A stretch of DNA of 64,000 bases from Mesorhizobium prunaredense (GTDB lineage: Bacteria > Pseudomonadota > Alphaproteobacteria > Rhizobiales > Rhizobiaceae). The stretch is taken from positions 199,327 to 263,326 of the forward strand of contig NZ_FTPD01000001.1 in assembly GCF_900156895.1 (NCBI RefSeq), written 5' to 3'. How positions within the stretch are numbered: position 1 is the stretch's first letter; each line of letters begins with the position of its first letter. The position numbers and the translations under genes are program-made. Positions 35,175 through 44,002 of this stretch are shown piece by piece. A model generated the notes under the pieces. It did not search any database. It was not told where the DNA came from and saw nothing but the letters and a program-made list of their open reading frames with translations.

Positions 35175-36214
35175 AGCTTGAGTTCCCGTTCGCCGAGCGG
35201 AGCGAAATAAGCATCGACGTCGGCAGCACTGACGTCGTCGATGCCTGCCGGCCGCCATTGCGGCGTCGAGCCCTTGTCGATGATGGCAGCGCGGATGCCT
35301 TCGTAGAAATCGTGGCCGGCAAGCATGCGGTTGAGGATGCGGAACTCCATCCGCATGCACTCGTCCATCGACAGCGTCAGCCCGGCGCTGATCTCGCGCC
35401 AGGCAACATGCAGGCTGGTCGGCGAGCGGGTGCGGATCATCGCCAGCGTCTTTGCCGCGAACGCGTCTGCGGGTGCGGCGCGCTCCAGGCTGCCGATGAT
35501 GTCGCTCAGCGACGGCTGCGCGAAGTGGCGGGCGATGGCTTCCAGTGTCGGCCTGTCCGTTTCGCGCCGGGCTGGGACGGAAAAGCCGCGCAGCGCCAAT
35601 TCCGGGTCGCCGCTCGCAACCAGCCGGTCGAGAAAACCGGCCTGGTCCTGCGCCTTGATCGTATGCGTCGCCAGGCCCGACCACAAAGCGTCGCCATAGC
35701 GGATGCGGCTTCCGGTCAGGGCCAGATACATGCCGAAGCTGCCGCCGAGGCCCGGCAACAGATGACTGGCCCCGACATCCGGGAAAAAGCCGATGCCGAC
35801 TTCCGGCATGGCAAACTGGGCGTTCTCGGTCAGCAGCCGATGCGAGCCGTGGAAGGAGATGCCGACACCGCCGCCCATGACGATGCCGTCGATCAGCGCG
35901 ACATAGGGTTTTTCGAACCGCGCGATGCGGGCGTTCAGCCGGTATTCGTCGGCGAAGAAGTCGACCGGCGGCTTTCCCGCCCGGCCGGCCTCGTAGATGT
36001 GGAGGATGTCGCCGCCGGCCGAAAACGCCCTGCCCTCGCCCTTGACGACGACAACATCGACGCCGTCGTCGCGCTCCCAGGCGCGCAGCGCCTTGTCGAG
36101 CGCCTTGACCATGCGATGGGTGACGGCATTGAGCGCCTGCGGCCGCGTCAGCGTGACGACGCCGGCGCTGCCCAGTCGTTCGAAGCGGATCTCGTCGCCG
36201 CCGCCAAAATCCAT
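35171..36214 (-). CDS. enoyl-CoA hydratase/isomerase family protein, probably 3-hydroxyisobutyryl-CoA hydrolase
   Basis: A 347-residue crotonase-fold enzyme starting MDFGGGDEIRFERLGSAGVV at 36214. The oxyanion-hole motifs are FSAGGDILHIYEA (about residues 64-76) and IDGIVMGGGVGISFHG (about 109-124). The segment MPEVGIGFFPDVGASHLLPG (about 138-157) is typical of 3-hydroxyisobutyryl-CoA hydrolases in valine degradation, and length fits that group better than the 260-residue hydratases. Hydrolase versus hydratase cannot be settled by eye. It is divergent from hemB. Confidence 0.85.
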   Translation of the reverse strand: MDFGGGDEIRFERLGSAGVVTLTRPQALNAVTHRMVKALDKALRAWERDDGVDVVVVKGEGRAFSAGGDILHIYEAGRAGKPPVDFFADEYRLNARIARFEKPYVALIDGIVMGGGVGISFHGSHRLLTENAQFAMPEVGIGFFPDVGASHLLPGLGGSFGMYLALTGSRIRYGDALWSGLATHTIKAQDQAGFLDRLVASGDPELALRGFSVPARRETDRPTLEAIARHFAQPSLSDIIGSLERAAPADAFAAKTLAMIRTRSPTSLHVAWREISAGLTLSMDECMRMEFRILNRMLAGHDFYEGIRAAIIDKGSTPQWRPAGIDDVSAADVDAYFAPLGERELKL

Positions 36215-36421
36215 CGCCTGAGAATCCCTTCCCCCGCGCCGCCGGGACTGAAGTGCTAAAGCGTGGCGCATGGGCGCGTCAATGCCAAGACGCAATCCTG
36301 TCCGGCAACAACGGTCAGCCGGAACTCGTATGCCGGTATCCAGCTTGTGCCTGGCACTATCGTGCCGCATTGGTCAGCGGCGGGGGCTCGTGTTAAAAGC
36401 CGCCAATCCGGAGTTTTGGCG

Positions 36422-37453
36422 ATGAACAAATTCACCCCAGCAAAGCCTGCCGGCGCGCGCAGCGTCGACGAGATCACCGGCAGCCGCCGTTTGCGCCGCA
36501 TGCGCAAGGCCGACTGGTCGCGCCGTCTCGTGCAGGAGAACCGGCTCTGCGTCGACGATCTGATCTGGCCGATCTTCGTCGTCGATGGGAAAAATATCCG
36601 TGAACCGATCGCCGCCATGCCTGGTGTCTTCCGCCTGTCGCTCGACATTGCCGTCAAGGAGGCCGAGCGCGCGGCAAAGCTCGGCATCCCGGCGATCGCC
36701 ACCTTTCCCAATGTCGAGCTTGGCCTGCGCGACCAGACCGGCTCGCACATCCTCGATCCGGAAAACGTCATCAACCGCGCCACGCGCGCCATCAAGCACG
36801 CGGTGCCCGAGATCGGCATCATCACCGATGCGGCGCTCGATCCCTTCACCTCGCACGGCCATGACGGCATCTTGCGTGACGGCATCATCGTCAACGACCA
36901 GACCGTGGAGCAGGTCACGGCGGCTGCCGTCATCCAGGCTTCGGCCGGCGCCGACATCATTGCCCCTTCCGACATGATGGATGGCCGCATCGGCGCCATC
37001 CGTGATGCGCTCGACGCCAATGGTTTTCAGGATGTGGCGATCATGTCCTACGCGACGAAATTCGCCTCCGCCTTCTACGGGCCCTATCGCGAGGCGGTCG
37101 GCACCGCCGGCCTGCTCAAGGGCGACAAGAAGACCTATTATCTCGACCACGCCAATTCCGACGAGGCCGTGCGCGAGGCCGAACAGGACCTCGCGGAGGG
37201 CGCCGACATGCTGATGGTCAAGCCCGGCCTGCCCTATCTCGACATCATCCGCAGGCTGAAGGACGAATTCCGGATGCCCACCTTCGCCTATCAGGTGTCG
37301 GGCGAATATTCGATGATCAAGGCGGCCGCCGCCAATGGCTGGATCGACGGCGACAAGGCGATGCTGGAATCGCTGCTCGCCTTCAAGCGCGCCGGCTGCG
37401 ACGGAATTCTCACCTATTTCGCGCCCGAGGTGGCGGCGATGCTGAAGGGCTGA
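36422..37453 (+). CDS. hemB: delta-aminolevulinic acid dehydratase (porphobilinogen synthase)
   Basis: A 343-residue enzyme that condenses two 5-aminolevulinate molecules for heme and cobalamin synthesis. The active-site lysines are in MSYATKFASAFYGP (about residues 208-221) and LMVKPGLPYLD (about 262-272). The metal-binding region reads TDAALDPFTSHGHDG, in which cysteines of the zinc-type enzyme are replaced by Asp/Ala, so it should be of the magnesium-dependent class usual in rhizobia. It starts MNKFTPAKPAGARSVDEITG. Downstream follows a 370-bp repeat-rich gap. Confidence 0.95.
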   Translation: MNKFTPAKPAGARSVDEITGSRRLRRMRKADWSRRLVQENRLCVDDLIWPIFVVDGKNIREPIAAMPGVFRLSLDIAVKEAERAAKLGIPAIATFPNVELGLRDQTGSHILDPENVINRATRAIKHAVPEIGIITDAALDPFTSHGHDGILRDGIIVNDQTVEQVTAAAVIQASAGADIIAPSDMMDGRIGAIRDALDANGFQDVAIMSYATKFASAFYGPYREAVGTAGLLKGDKKTYYLDHANSDEAVREAEQDLAEGADMLMVKPGLPYLDIIRRLKDEFRMPTFAYQVSGEYSMIKAAAANGWIDGDKAMLESLLAFKRAGCDGILTYFAPEVAAMLKG

Positions 37454-37519
37454 TGCGCATCTGTAGGGCCTAGATCGGGTAACATTCCTTCGTCCAAAGC
37501 GCGACATGGCCGCCGCGCA

Positions 37520-37700
37520 ATCGCTTCAGGTTTGCGCTGCCCCTCATTGCCCTGCCGGGCATTTCTCCCCGTATAGTGACGGGGAGAAAGACGCCTTCGC
37601 AAAGGATTTCGCCAATCTCCAGCGTTGCAAAAGCGAGCCGAGGTTGCGGCCCGCCCCTTCGCCCCGTCACTATACGGGGAGAAGGTGCCGGCAGGCGGCA
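37520..37700. repeat. about 180-bp interspersed repeat, copy A
   Basis: The element has two inverted cores, TCTCCCCGTATAGTGACGGG-type at 37564-37587 and its complement CCCCGTCACTATACGGGG at 37662-37679. The outer arms are GCCCTGCCGGGCATT and GGTGCCGGCAGGCGG. Between the cores lies CCAATCTCCAGCGTTGCAAA-type sequence. Full or partial copies recur at 38491, 38661, 41281 (inverted) and 61074. The rest of the hemB-reductase gap shows nothing else. Confidence 0.85.
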
Positions 37701-37823
37701 AAGCTTCTTTTGCTGAATCCCTAGCGGCCGCCGACCACCTCCTGAAATACCACTTGCAAAATGCAATCAGTCTAGCTAAAAGAAACTGCTTGCATTTCAC
37801 AACTGGATTAGAGGGAGGTCCTC

Positions 37824-38468
37824 ATGTCAAAGCTTCGCGTCAACGCTTTCACCCTGTCTATCGACGGCTTCGGCGCCGGTCCCGACCAGGACCTGAAAGA
37901 GCCGCTGGGCGTCGGCGGGGAAGCCCTGCACACATGGATGTTCGGCACCCGAACCTTCCGCAACATGTCAGGCGAAGATGACGGGACCACGGATACCGAC
38001 GACGCGTTCGTAACGCGCAGCTTCGAAAACGTCGGCGCGTGGATCATGGGCCGCAACATGTTCGGGCCGATCCGCGGGCCTTGGCCCGACGACACATGGA
38101 AGGGCTGGTGGGGAGATAATCCGCCCTACCATGTGCCGGTTTTCGTGCTCACCCACCATCCGCGGGATGCTATCGTCATGGAGGGCGGCACGACCTTCCA
38201 TTTCGTGACCGACGGCATTCACTCGGCGCTGGAAAAGGCGAAGGCAGCGGCTGACGGCAAGGATGTCCGGCTCGGCGGCGGCGTCGCCACGATCCGGCAA
38301 TATCTCCAGGAAAAGCTCATCGACGACATGCATCTAGCGATATCGCCGATGCTGCTCGGCTCAGGCGAGAACCTTTTTGCCGGCATCGACATGGTCAAGC
38401 TCGGCTACCGCTGCAGCGAGCAGGTCGCAACGCCGAAGGCCATGCATGTCACCATCGACCGCGATTAG
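37824..38468 (+). CDS. dihydrofolate-reductase-like (RibD C-terminal) oxidoreductase
   Basis: A 214-residue protein of the RibD_C/DHFR-like reductase superfamily. It starts MSKLRVNAFTLSIDGFGAGP after an AGAGGGAGG ribosome site. The NADPH fold is seen in AWIMGRNMFGPIRGPWPDD (about residues 72-90), VFVLTHHPRD, and the glycine loop LGGGVATIRQYLQEKLIDDM (about 152-171) followed by SPMLLGSGENLFAG. Such proteins are frequently isolated in soil bacteria and their substrates are mostly unknown. Repeats flank it on both sides, but base composition does not differ from neighbours. Confidence 0.85.
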   Translation: MSKLRVNAFTLSIDGFGAGPDQDLKEPLGVGGEALHTWMFGTRTFRNMSGEDDGTTDTDDAFVTRSFENVGAWIMGRNMFGPIRGPWPDDTWKGWWGDNPPYHVPVFVLTHHPRDAIVMEGGTTFHFVTDGIHSALEKAKAAADGKDVRLGGGVATIRQYLQEKLIDDMHLAISPMLLGSGENLFAGIDMVKLGYRCSEQVATPKAMHVTIDRD

Positions 38469-38490
38469 GACGTTTCGTTGCTCTGTTGGC

Positions 38491-38562
38491 GAAAGCCTCG
38501 GTGCAGGCCCCTTTCTCCCCGTCACTATGGAGAAATGCCCGGCAGGGCAATGAGGGGCGGCA
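38491..38562. repeat. partial copy B of the interspersed repeat
   Basis: TTTCTCCCCGTCACTAT followed by GGAGAAATGCCCGGCAGGGC and AATGAGGGGC at 38511-38558, corresponding to the left arm of copy A in inverted orientation. Part of the core palindrome is deleted. Confidence 0.75.
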
Positions 38563-38660
38563 CAATCGATCAAAGATTTCGCTGCCGGACAATACCACAG
38601 ACGGAAATATGACCTCAGAATAACTTTTGTCCCCATGCAGTGACTTTGGGGTTCAATTGT

Positions 38661-38726
38661 CGAGGTTGGCGTAGCCCCTCATCCGCCTGCCGGCACCTTC
38701 TCCCCGTATAGTGACGGGGAGAAGGG
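38661..38726. repeat. partial copy C of the interspersed repeat
   Basis: GCCCCTCATCCGCCTGCCGG, then CACCTTC and TCCCCGTATAGTGACGGGGA at 38674-38721: an outer arm plus one core. It ends just beyond the ppk2 stop and could serve as its transcription end. Confidence 0.75.
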
Positions 38727-38734
38727 AGCGCTCC

Positions 38735-39655
38735 TCAATACTTCTCCGGCACATACAGCTCGCGCGGCAGCACCTGGCGCTCGTATTCGGGATTGAAGAC
38801 GCGGTCGGGCAGCGTGATCTCTTCGTGCGGCACTTCCTCATAAGGCATCTGCTTGAGGAGATGATCGATGCAGTTCAGCCGTGCCCGCTTCTTGTCGTTG
38901 CCCTCGACGATGAACCAGGGGGCTTCGGGGATGTTGGTGCGGGCGAACGTCTCTTCCTTGGCCTTGGTGTACTGTTCCCAGCGCACGCGCGACTGCAGGT
39001 CCATCGGCGACAGCTTCCACTGCTTCATCGGATCATGGATGCGCATCTGAAAGCGCATCTGCTGCTCCTCGTCGGTGATGGAAAACCAGTATTTGACCAG
39101 CGTGATGCGTGAGCGGACCAGCATGCGCTCGAACTCCGGCACGTCGCGAAAAAACTCCTCGACCTGGTCCGGCTCGGCGAAGCCCATCACACGCTCGACG
39201 CCGGAGCGGTTGTACCAGGAGCGGTCGAACAGCACGATCTCGCCGCCCGCCGGCAGATGCGGCACGTAGCGCTGGAAATACCATTGCGACTTCTCGCGCT
39301 CGGTCGGCGCCGGAAGTGCGACGACGCGGCAGATGCGCGGATTGAGCCGCTGGGTGATGCGCTTGATGACGCCGCCCTTGCCGGCCGAATCGCGGCCCTC
39401 GAAAACCACCACCAGCTTCTTCCTGGTGTAAGCCACCCAGGACTGCAGCTTGATCAATTCGGATTGCAGCGTGATCAGGTCGCGAAAATATTGCAGGCGA
39501 TCCATCGAGGGCGGATGCGCGTTCTTGTAGATCTTGGCGATTTCCAGCGACAGCGCCGGTTCCGACATCTCCAGCTCGTAGTCTTCGTCGAGCGTGTCGG
39601 CCAGTTCCGCTTCCAGCCAGTCCCTGGCGGGAGAATTCTGTTTTGCTTCGGTCAT
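38735..39655 (-). CDS. ppk2: polyphosphate kinase 2
   Basis: A 306-residue PPK2-family enzyme that transfers phosphate between polyphosphate and nucleotides. The P-loop is FEGRDSAGKGGVIKRITQRL (about residues 89-108), and the lid and Walker B parts are REKSQWYFQRYVPHLPAGG and EIVLFDRSWYNRSGVERVMG (about 142-161). The C-terminal APWFIVEGNDKKRARLNC is typical. The single-domain build points to class I (ADP or GDP phosphorylation). Polyphosphate use fits the pyrophosphatase hppA elsewhere in the window, but the genes are not linked. Confidence 0.93.
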   Translation of the reverse strand: MTEAKQNSPARDWLEAELADTLDEDYELEMSEPALSLEIAKIYKNAHPPSMDRLQYFRDLITLQSELIKLQSWVAYTRKKLVVVFEGRDSAGKGGVIKRITQRLNPRICRVVALPAPTEREKSQWYFQRYVPHLPAGGEIVLFDRSWYNRSGVERVMGFAEPDQVEEFFRDVPEFERMLVRSRITLVKYWFSITDEEQQMRFQMRIHDPMKQWKLSPMDLQSRVRWEQYTKAKEETFARTNIPEAPWFIVEGNDKKRARLNCIDHLLKQMPYEEVPHEEITLPDRVFNPEYERQVLPRELYVPEKY

Positions 39656-39912
39656 TTATGCTGCTCCGCGTGCACGCCCGTGTCGACGTCGGCCTGCCGG
39701 CCGAGATCGGACACATTGAGCCGATTTGCATATATGCCGGCAATGACGGTTTTATTGCAGCCGGCCTGTGCGCCGGTCGCCCAACTCCGTGAGATGTGAT
39801 CGATCAGCCTCCCCGGCACGCACGACAAACGGCTCGAATTATCCTACAAATGCCAGGTTCCCCGGGCAGCCTTCAAAGCACCCCCTTCTCAACGCAATTG
39901 CGAGGATCTGAC

Positions 39913-40956
39913 ATGGAATACCGCACACTCGGCCGTTCCGGGCTGAAGGTTTCGACGCTGACCATGGGCACCATGACTTTTGGCGGCGCCGGCGCATTTT
40001 CGGCGGTCGGCAAGACCGATCTCGACGAGGCGCGCCGGATGATCGACCTCTGCATCGATGCCGGCATCAATCTCATCGACACCGCCAATGTCTATTCGAA
40101 CGGGCTTTCGGAAGAGATCATCGGCGAAGCGCTCGACGGCAAACGCAAGGGCGATGTGCTGATCGCCTCCAAGGCGCGCATGCGGATCGGCGACGGCCCC
40201 AACGACGAGGGCCTGTCGCGCTATCATCTGATCCGCGAGTGCGAGAAGAGCCTGAAGCGCCTCAGGACCGACGTCATCGACATCTATTTCCTGCACGAAT
40301 GGGACGGCACGACGCCGCTCGAGGAGACCATCGCCGCGCTCGACACGCTCGTCAGCCAGGGCAAGGTCCGCTATGTCGGCTGCTCCAACTATTCCGGCTG
40401 GCAAGTGATGAAGGCGCTGGGGATCAGCGACCGCCAGCACCAGCCGCGCTTCGTCACCCAGCAGATCCACTACACGCTGGAAGCGCGCGAGGCCGAATAT
40501 GAACTGCTGCCGATCTCGGTCGACCAGGGGCTTGGCGTGCTGGTATGGAGCCCGCTCGCCGGTGGACTGCTGTCTGGCAAATACCACCGCGACCAGGCCA
40601 CCGCCCGCCAGCTCAGCGGCTGGACCGAACCGCCGATCCGCGACGAGGACCGGCTGTGGCGGATCGTCGACGTGCTTGCCCATATCGGCAACAACCATGG
40701 CGTTTCGGCGGCGCAGGTGGCGCTTGCCTGGCTGCTCGGCCGGCCCGCGGTCAGTTCGCTGGTGATCGGCGGACGGACCGAAGCGCAGTTCAAGGACAAT
40801 ATCGCCGCTGCCAGCCTGGTGCTGACCAGCGATGAGCGGGCACGCCTCGACGCTGTGAGCCGCCCGCCGGTTCTCTACCCCTATTGGCACCAGCAGTTCA
40901 CGGCAAAAGACCGGTTTGGTCCGGCCGATCTGGTTCTTGACCGGGAAGATATCTGA
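39913..40956 (+). CDS. aldo/keto reductase
   Basis: A 347-residue NADPH-dependent TIM-barrel oxidoreductase starting MEYRTLGRSGLKVSTLTMGT at 39913. The catalytic tetrad is visible: Asp and Tyr in NLIDTANVYSNGLSE (about residues 54-68), Lys in LIASKARMRIG (about 84) and His in YFLHEWDGTTP (about 126). The C-terminal cofactor site is SSLVIGGRTEAQFKDN. It belongs to the Tas/YajO-like AKR group. Its substrate is unknown and it has no operon partner. Confidence 0.9.
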   Translation: MEYRTLGRSGLKVSTLTMGTMTFGGAGAFSAVGKTDLDEARRMIDLCIDAGINLIDTANVYSNGLSEEIIGEALDGKRKGDVLIASKARMRIGDGPNDEGLSRYHLIRECEKSLKRLRTDVIDIYFLHEWDGTTPLEETIAALDTLVSQGKVRYVGCSNYSGWQVMKALGISDRQHQPRFVTQQIHYTLEAREAEYELLPISVDQGLGVLVWSPLAGGLLSGKYHRDQATARQLSGWTEPPIRDEDRLWRIVDVLAHIGNNHGVSAAQVALAWLLGRPAVSSLVIGGRTEAQFKDNIAAASLVLTSDERARLDAVSRPPVLYPYWHQQFTAKDRFGPADLVLDREDI

Positions 40957-41113
40957 CAACGATCCGGATCGAGTCGAAGGTCGCCGCCGGCGGAACCGTG
41001 TTCAGCCGGCCTGCCGGCTGCCTATGGAGCCGATCGCCCTTTGTGGTGTTGTGTTTGTAGGCCAATGCTCCTAGGCAGGGCTAATAACCCTTTGGATTGT
41101 GAAAGGAAGAGAT

Positions 41114-41272
41114 ATGGCGCGAGCACCGAATTACGGCCAGGAACGCAAGGAACGCGACCGGCAGAAGGCTGCCAAGAAGGCGGAAAAGCAAGCGGCCAAG
41201 GTCGCAGCCAAGGAACGTTCGAAGCCCGAAGACGAGACCACGTCCGAGACCGAAACGGAAACCGCAGAGTAA
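41114..41272 (+). CDS. small lysine/glutamate-rich protein, 52 residues
   Basis: A short ORF with a strong AAGGAAGAG ribosome site seven bases before the ATG. It reads MARAPNYGQERKERDRQKAA and then repeats KKAEKQAAKVAAKERSKPED, ending in an acidic TETETETAE-like tail. It should be a charged, mostly helical, soluble peptide with a basic N-terminal two-thirds and acidic end. Small proteins of this type with an N-terminal PNY(G/K)QER motif occur in rhizobia without assigned function. Coding is supported by the ribosome site and clear codon bias, not by known homology. Confidence 0.65.
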   Translation: MARAPNYGQERKERDRQKAAKKAEKQAAKVAAKERSKPEDETTSETETETAE

Positions 41273-41280
41273 ACTGCAGG

Positions 41281-41452
41281 GCAATCGCTTCATAGTGACG
41301 GCGAGAAGGCAACTGGCCGCAACCTTGGCTCGCTTCTGCAACGCTGGAGATTGGCAAAAACCCTTGGTGCAGGCCGCTTTCTCCCCGTCACTATACGGGG
41401 AGAAATGCCCGGCAGGGCAATGAGGGGCAGCGCAAACCTGAAGCGATTGCCT
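41281..41452. repeat. copy D of the interspersed repeat, inverted
   Basis: The reverse complement of this interval aligns along nearly its whole length with copy A: GGCAATCGCTTCAGGTTTGC at one end, then CTCATTGCCCTGCCGGGCAT, the TATAGTGACGGGG core and the CCAATCTCCAGCGTTGCA middle. A further degraded core (CATAGTGACGGCGAG) lies at 41291-41305. Confidence 0.85.
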
Positions 41453-41503
41453 CTTAGTAAAAGCGCACCCGGCCCGCGAGGCGGATCAGATTTCGCTGCG
41501 TCT

Positions 41504-41761
41504 TCAGGCCGGCGCTTTGTCGCTGACGAAAACATTCACTTCGCGCGCGGCGGCGATGAAGGCACGCCTTGCGATCATTGCCGGTTTGTCGCCGGCCAGC
41601 GCATCATGGCAGGCCTGCAGCGCTTCGCGATGCTTTGGACTGCGCTTGCCGGGCCAGTTGTTGAGGAGGTAGTCGGAAGCCTCGCGGGCCGTGCGCAAGA
41701 GCTGAGTGGTTCCCGCCGCGCCCTTGACGGTCACGGGTGTTTCAAATCGGTTGTTTTCCAT
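41504..41761 (-). CDS. DUF982 domain protein
   Basis: An 85-residue protein of the rhizobial DUF982 family. It starts MENNRFETPVTVKGAAGTTQ, continues LRTAREASDYLLNNWPGKRS (about residues 22-41) and PKHREALQACHDALAGDKPA, and ends in a helix with AAREVNVFVSD. Members are small, abundant in Rhizobiales, often multi-copy and of unknown function. It is divergent from the MFS gene at 41911. Confidence 0.83.
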   Translation of the reverse strand: MENNRFETPVTVKGAAGTTQLLRTAREASDYLLNNWPGKRSPKHREALQACHDALAGDKPAMIARRAFIAAAREVNVFVSDKAPA

Positions 41762-41910
41762 CGCCGCTCTTACGCCATCGCCGCTCGCGAAGCGAGCGCG
41801 AAAGTGGTTGCCGCCGCAATCACGCCGCGACGCTGGTTAATCCCCTGGCAGGCAGGCCGCGCCAGTTCTTGTGCAATGATGCCGTCGAGAGACTGCCGGA
41901 CAGGACAGAC

Positions 41911-43170
41911 ATGCCGCAAGACTCCACCCCTGCCACCCAAGGCGCCCACAATATCCATTGGCGCCGCAATCTCGCCGTGTGCTTTGCCGGCTCGTTCAGC
42001 ACGCTTGTCGCCATGACCCTGCTGTTGCCCTTCCTGCCGCTTTACGTCGAGCAGCTGGGCGCCGAGGGCCACGCGGCTGTTGTGCAGTGGTCCGGCATCG
42101 CCTATGGCGCGACCTTCTTCGCCGCCGCGCTGGTCGCGCCGCTGTGGGGACGACTTGGCGACCGCTACGGCCGCAAGCTGATGCTGGTGCGCGCCAGTTT
42201 CGGCATGGCCGTCTGCATGTCGCTGACCGGCATGGTGGAGACCGTCTGGCAATTGGTGCTGCTACGCCTGCTGATCGGTTTCGCCGGTGGCTATTCCTCG
42301 GGCTCGACCATTCTCGTCGCCATGCAGACGCCGAAGGAGCGGTCGGGCTGGGCGCTCGGCATGCTGTCGGCCGGCATCACCGGCGGCGCTCTCGTCGGTC
42401 CCTTGCTCGGCGGTGCGCTGCCGCCTTTGATCGGCATCCGCGCCACCTTCCTGGTCGCCGGCGGCGTCATTTTCCTGGCGTTCCTGGCAACGACTTTTCT
42501 CATCAAGGAGAACCCTCGCCCGGAGACCGACAAATCGGCATCGACTGAGAAGCCGAAAGGCGGCTGGTCGCAAATCCCGGACAAGCGCCCGATCGTCGCA
42601 ATGCTGGTGACCGGCACGCTGCTGAGTTTCGCCACCATGTCGATCGAGCCGATCATCGCGGTCTATGTGCAACAGATCATCGAGGACCAAAGCCGGGTCA
42701 CGCTGATGTCCGGCGTCGTCATGTCGGCGGCGGCACTTGGCGCCATCCTGTCGGCCTCGCGTCTCGGCAAGCTCGCCGACCGCGTCGGCCACTGGAACGT
42801 CATCATTGCGGCGCTTGCCGTCTCGGCGCTGCTGCTGATCCCGCAAGCCTTCGTCACGCAGGGCTGGCAGCTCGTCGGCCTGCGTTTCCTGATGGGACTG
42901 GCGCTTGGCGGCCTCCTGCCATGCATCACCAGCGTCATCCGCCACAATGTTCCGGACGGCGTCGGCGGCAATGTGCTCGGTCTGTCGATCTCGGCGCAAT
43001 ATGTCGGACAGGTCGCCGGGCCGCTGCTCGGCGGCTTCGTCGGCGGTCATTTCGGCATGCGCGCGGTGTTTCTCGGCACGTCGGTGCTGATGGCGGGCGG
43101 AGCGGCGTATAACTGGCTGGTCCAGTCGCGCCGCGCACGCGACATGCTGGTGCAGGCGGGCAAATCCTGA
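41911..43170 (+). CDS. mdtG: MdtG-like multidrug efflux MFS transporter
   Basis: A 419-residue drug:proton antiporter-type protein with twelve helices. After a short N-tail, IHWRRNLAVCFAGSF begins helix 1 and LPFLPLYVEQLGAEGHAAVV (about residues 42-61) matches E. coli MdtG. The MFS motif A is in APLWGRLGDRYGRKLMLVRA (about 80-99) and motif C-like glycines are in ITGGALVGPLLGGALPP. Assignment to MdtG rests on this shared sequence style and length. Substrate range, fosfomycin or others, is not testable here. Confidence 0.85.
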   Translation: MPQDSTPATQGAHNIHWRRNLAVCFAGSFSTLVAMTLLLPFLPLYVEQLGAEGHAAVVQWSGIAYGATFFAAALVAPLWGRLGDRYGRKLMLVRASFGMAVCMSLTGMVETVWQLVLLRLLIGFAGGYSSGSTILVAMQTPKERSGWALGMLSAGITGGALVGPLLGGALPPLIGIRATFLVAGGVIFLAFLATTFLIKENPRPETDKSASTEKPKGGWSQIPDKRPIVAMLVTGTLLSFATMSIEPIIAVYVQQIIEDQSRVTLMSGVVMSAAALGAILSASRLGKLADRVGHWNVIIAALAVSALLLIPQAFVTQGWQLVGLRFLMGLALGGLLPCITSVIRHNVPDGVGGNVLGLSISAQYVGQVAGPLLGGFVGGHFGMRAVFLGTSVLMAGGAAYNWLVQSRRARDMLVQAGKS

Positions 43171-43204
43171 CACGGTTTGCGGGCCACTTCACGGAGTCCA
43201 AGAC

Positions 43205-43579
43205 ATGAGCACAGCCGACCACCCAGCAAGCGGCATCGGCCGCATCCTCGTTTTCGTCGGCGGCCTGTGCGGCGCGGCCGGTGTGGCGCTTTCTGCCGCG
43301 GCGGCACATCTGGGCGGCGCTTTCGTCGGCACGGTCGCGTCCTTCCTGCTCATGCATGCACCGGTCTTCCTTGCCGTCGGCCTCGTTGGCGCAAATCGGA
43401 TTCTGCGTACCGCAAGCCTTATTCTTCTCGTCGGAATTGTCTTGTTCTGCGGCGATCTGCTTGCCCGCGACTTCCTCGGCTCGCGGCTTTTTTCGATGTC
43501 GGCGCCGATCGGCGGCACCTTGCTCATCGCCGGCTGGCTGGCGGTTGCGGCCTCGGCGCTGAGGCGCCCGCGCTCCTGA
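43205..43579 (+). CDS. DUF423 family small membrane protein
   Basis: A 124-residue protein with four helices. Family features are FVGGLCGAAGVALSAAAAHL (about residues 17-36), the HAPVFLAVGL helix, GIVLFCGDLLARDFLGSRLF (about 77-96) and MSAPIGGTLLIAGWLAVAAS (about 98-117). It lies 34 bp after the MdtG-like gene and is probably co-transcribed. The family (E. coli YgdD) has no defined role. Confidence 0.82.
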   Translation: MSTADHPASGIGRILVFVGGLCGAAGVALSAAAAHLGGAFVGTVASFLLMHAPVFLAVGLVGANRILRTASLILLVGIVLFCGDLLARDFLGSRLFSMSAPIGGTLLIAGWLAVAASALRRPRS

Positions 43580-43611
43580 GGATGCCGGATTCGGTTTCCG
43601 CCAAACGACGG

Positions 43612-43776
43612 TCAGTCAGACGATGGCCACTCATGCCGGCGCTCGGGCCGGACCGGCAGGTCGCGATTGCGTGCCGCCGGCTTGGCCAGGCGCCGCCGCT
43701 CCGGCCTGTCGATGGCCGGCGAGATGCCCCAATAGTTGCGATAGATCTCTTCGAACAGATGATTGATCGGGTGCAT
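43612..43776 (-). CDS. unrecognised small protein, paralogue 1 (54 residues)
   Basis: A short ORF preceded by an AGAGGAAAC ribosome site. It begins MHPINHLFEEIYRNYWGISP and continues with an Arg/Pro-rich tail (DRPERRRLAKPAARNRDLP). The first 16 residues match the start of the ORF at 43846 at 11 positions, and 42 of the first 48 bases are identical; the tails are unrelated. A LacI-type operator (43804-43817) lies 27 bp upstream. No signal peptide or membrane helix. I do not recognise the family. Shared start, ribosome site and operator argue that it is a real gene. Confidence 0.62.
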   Translation of the reverse strand: MHPINHLFEEIYRNYWGISPAIDRPERRRLAKPAARNRDLPVRPERRHEWPSSD

Positions 43777-43803
43777 GGCTTAGTTTCCTCTTCGATTTGA
43801 GAT

Positions 43804-43817
43804 TTGAATCGATCCAA
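43804..43817. promoter_or_regulatory. operator-like palindrome O1, TTGAATCGATCCAA
   Basis: A 14-bp near-palindrome with central CG, typical of LacI/GalR-family sites. It lies between the two small genes, 27 bp upstream of the 43776 start, and is identical to the sites at 44031 (inverted) and 44080. Confidence 0.75.
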
Positions 43818-43845
43818 TCGACAGGCATGAAAAAAGCGCTGCCGA

Positions 43846-43989
43846 TCAGATCCGCTTGCGCTCCACAAGAAAGCGCAGATCGCGGATCCACGGGCCGGCG
43901 CTGCCGCGACGCGTCCGGGTCACCTGCTTCGAAATTATGCTCCAGTCGTTGCGATAGATGTCTTCGAACAGATAATTGACGGGGTGCAT
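43846..43989 (-). CDS. unrecognised small protein, paralogue 2 (47 residues)
   Basis: A short ORF with a textbook AAGGAG ribosome site seven bases before the ATG. It begins MHPVNYLFEDIYRNDWSIIS and ends in a basic, aromatic tail (GPWIRDLRFLVERKRI). Its opening is nearly the same as the 54-residue protein at 43612, whereas the remainder differs, so the pair seems to share one functional N-terminal motif. It is the first gene left of the divergent LacI regulator, with two operator-like palindromes between them. Function unknown. Confidence 0.62.
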   Translation of the reverse strand: MHPVNYLFEDIYRNDWSIISKQVTRTRRGSAGPWIRDLRFLVERKRI

Positions 43990-44002
43990 GGCTCGCTCCT
44001 TG

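Noticed and set aside
37520..41452. CRISPR array
   Set aside because: The repeats are few, of unequal spacing and orientation, palindromic over long arms, and have no regular spacers or cas genes.
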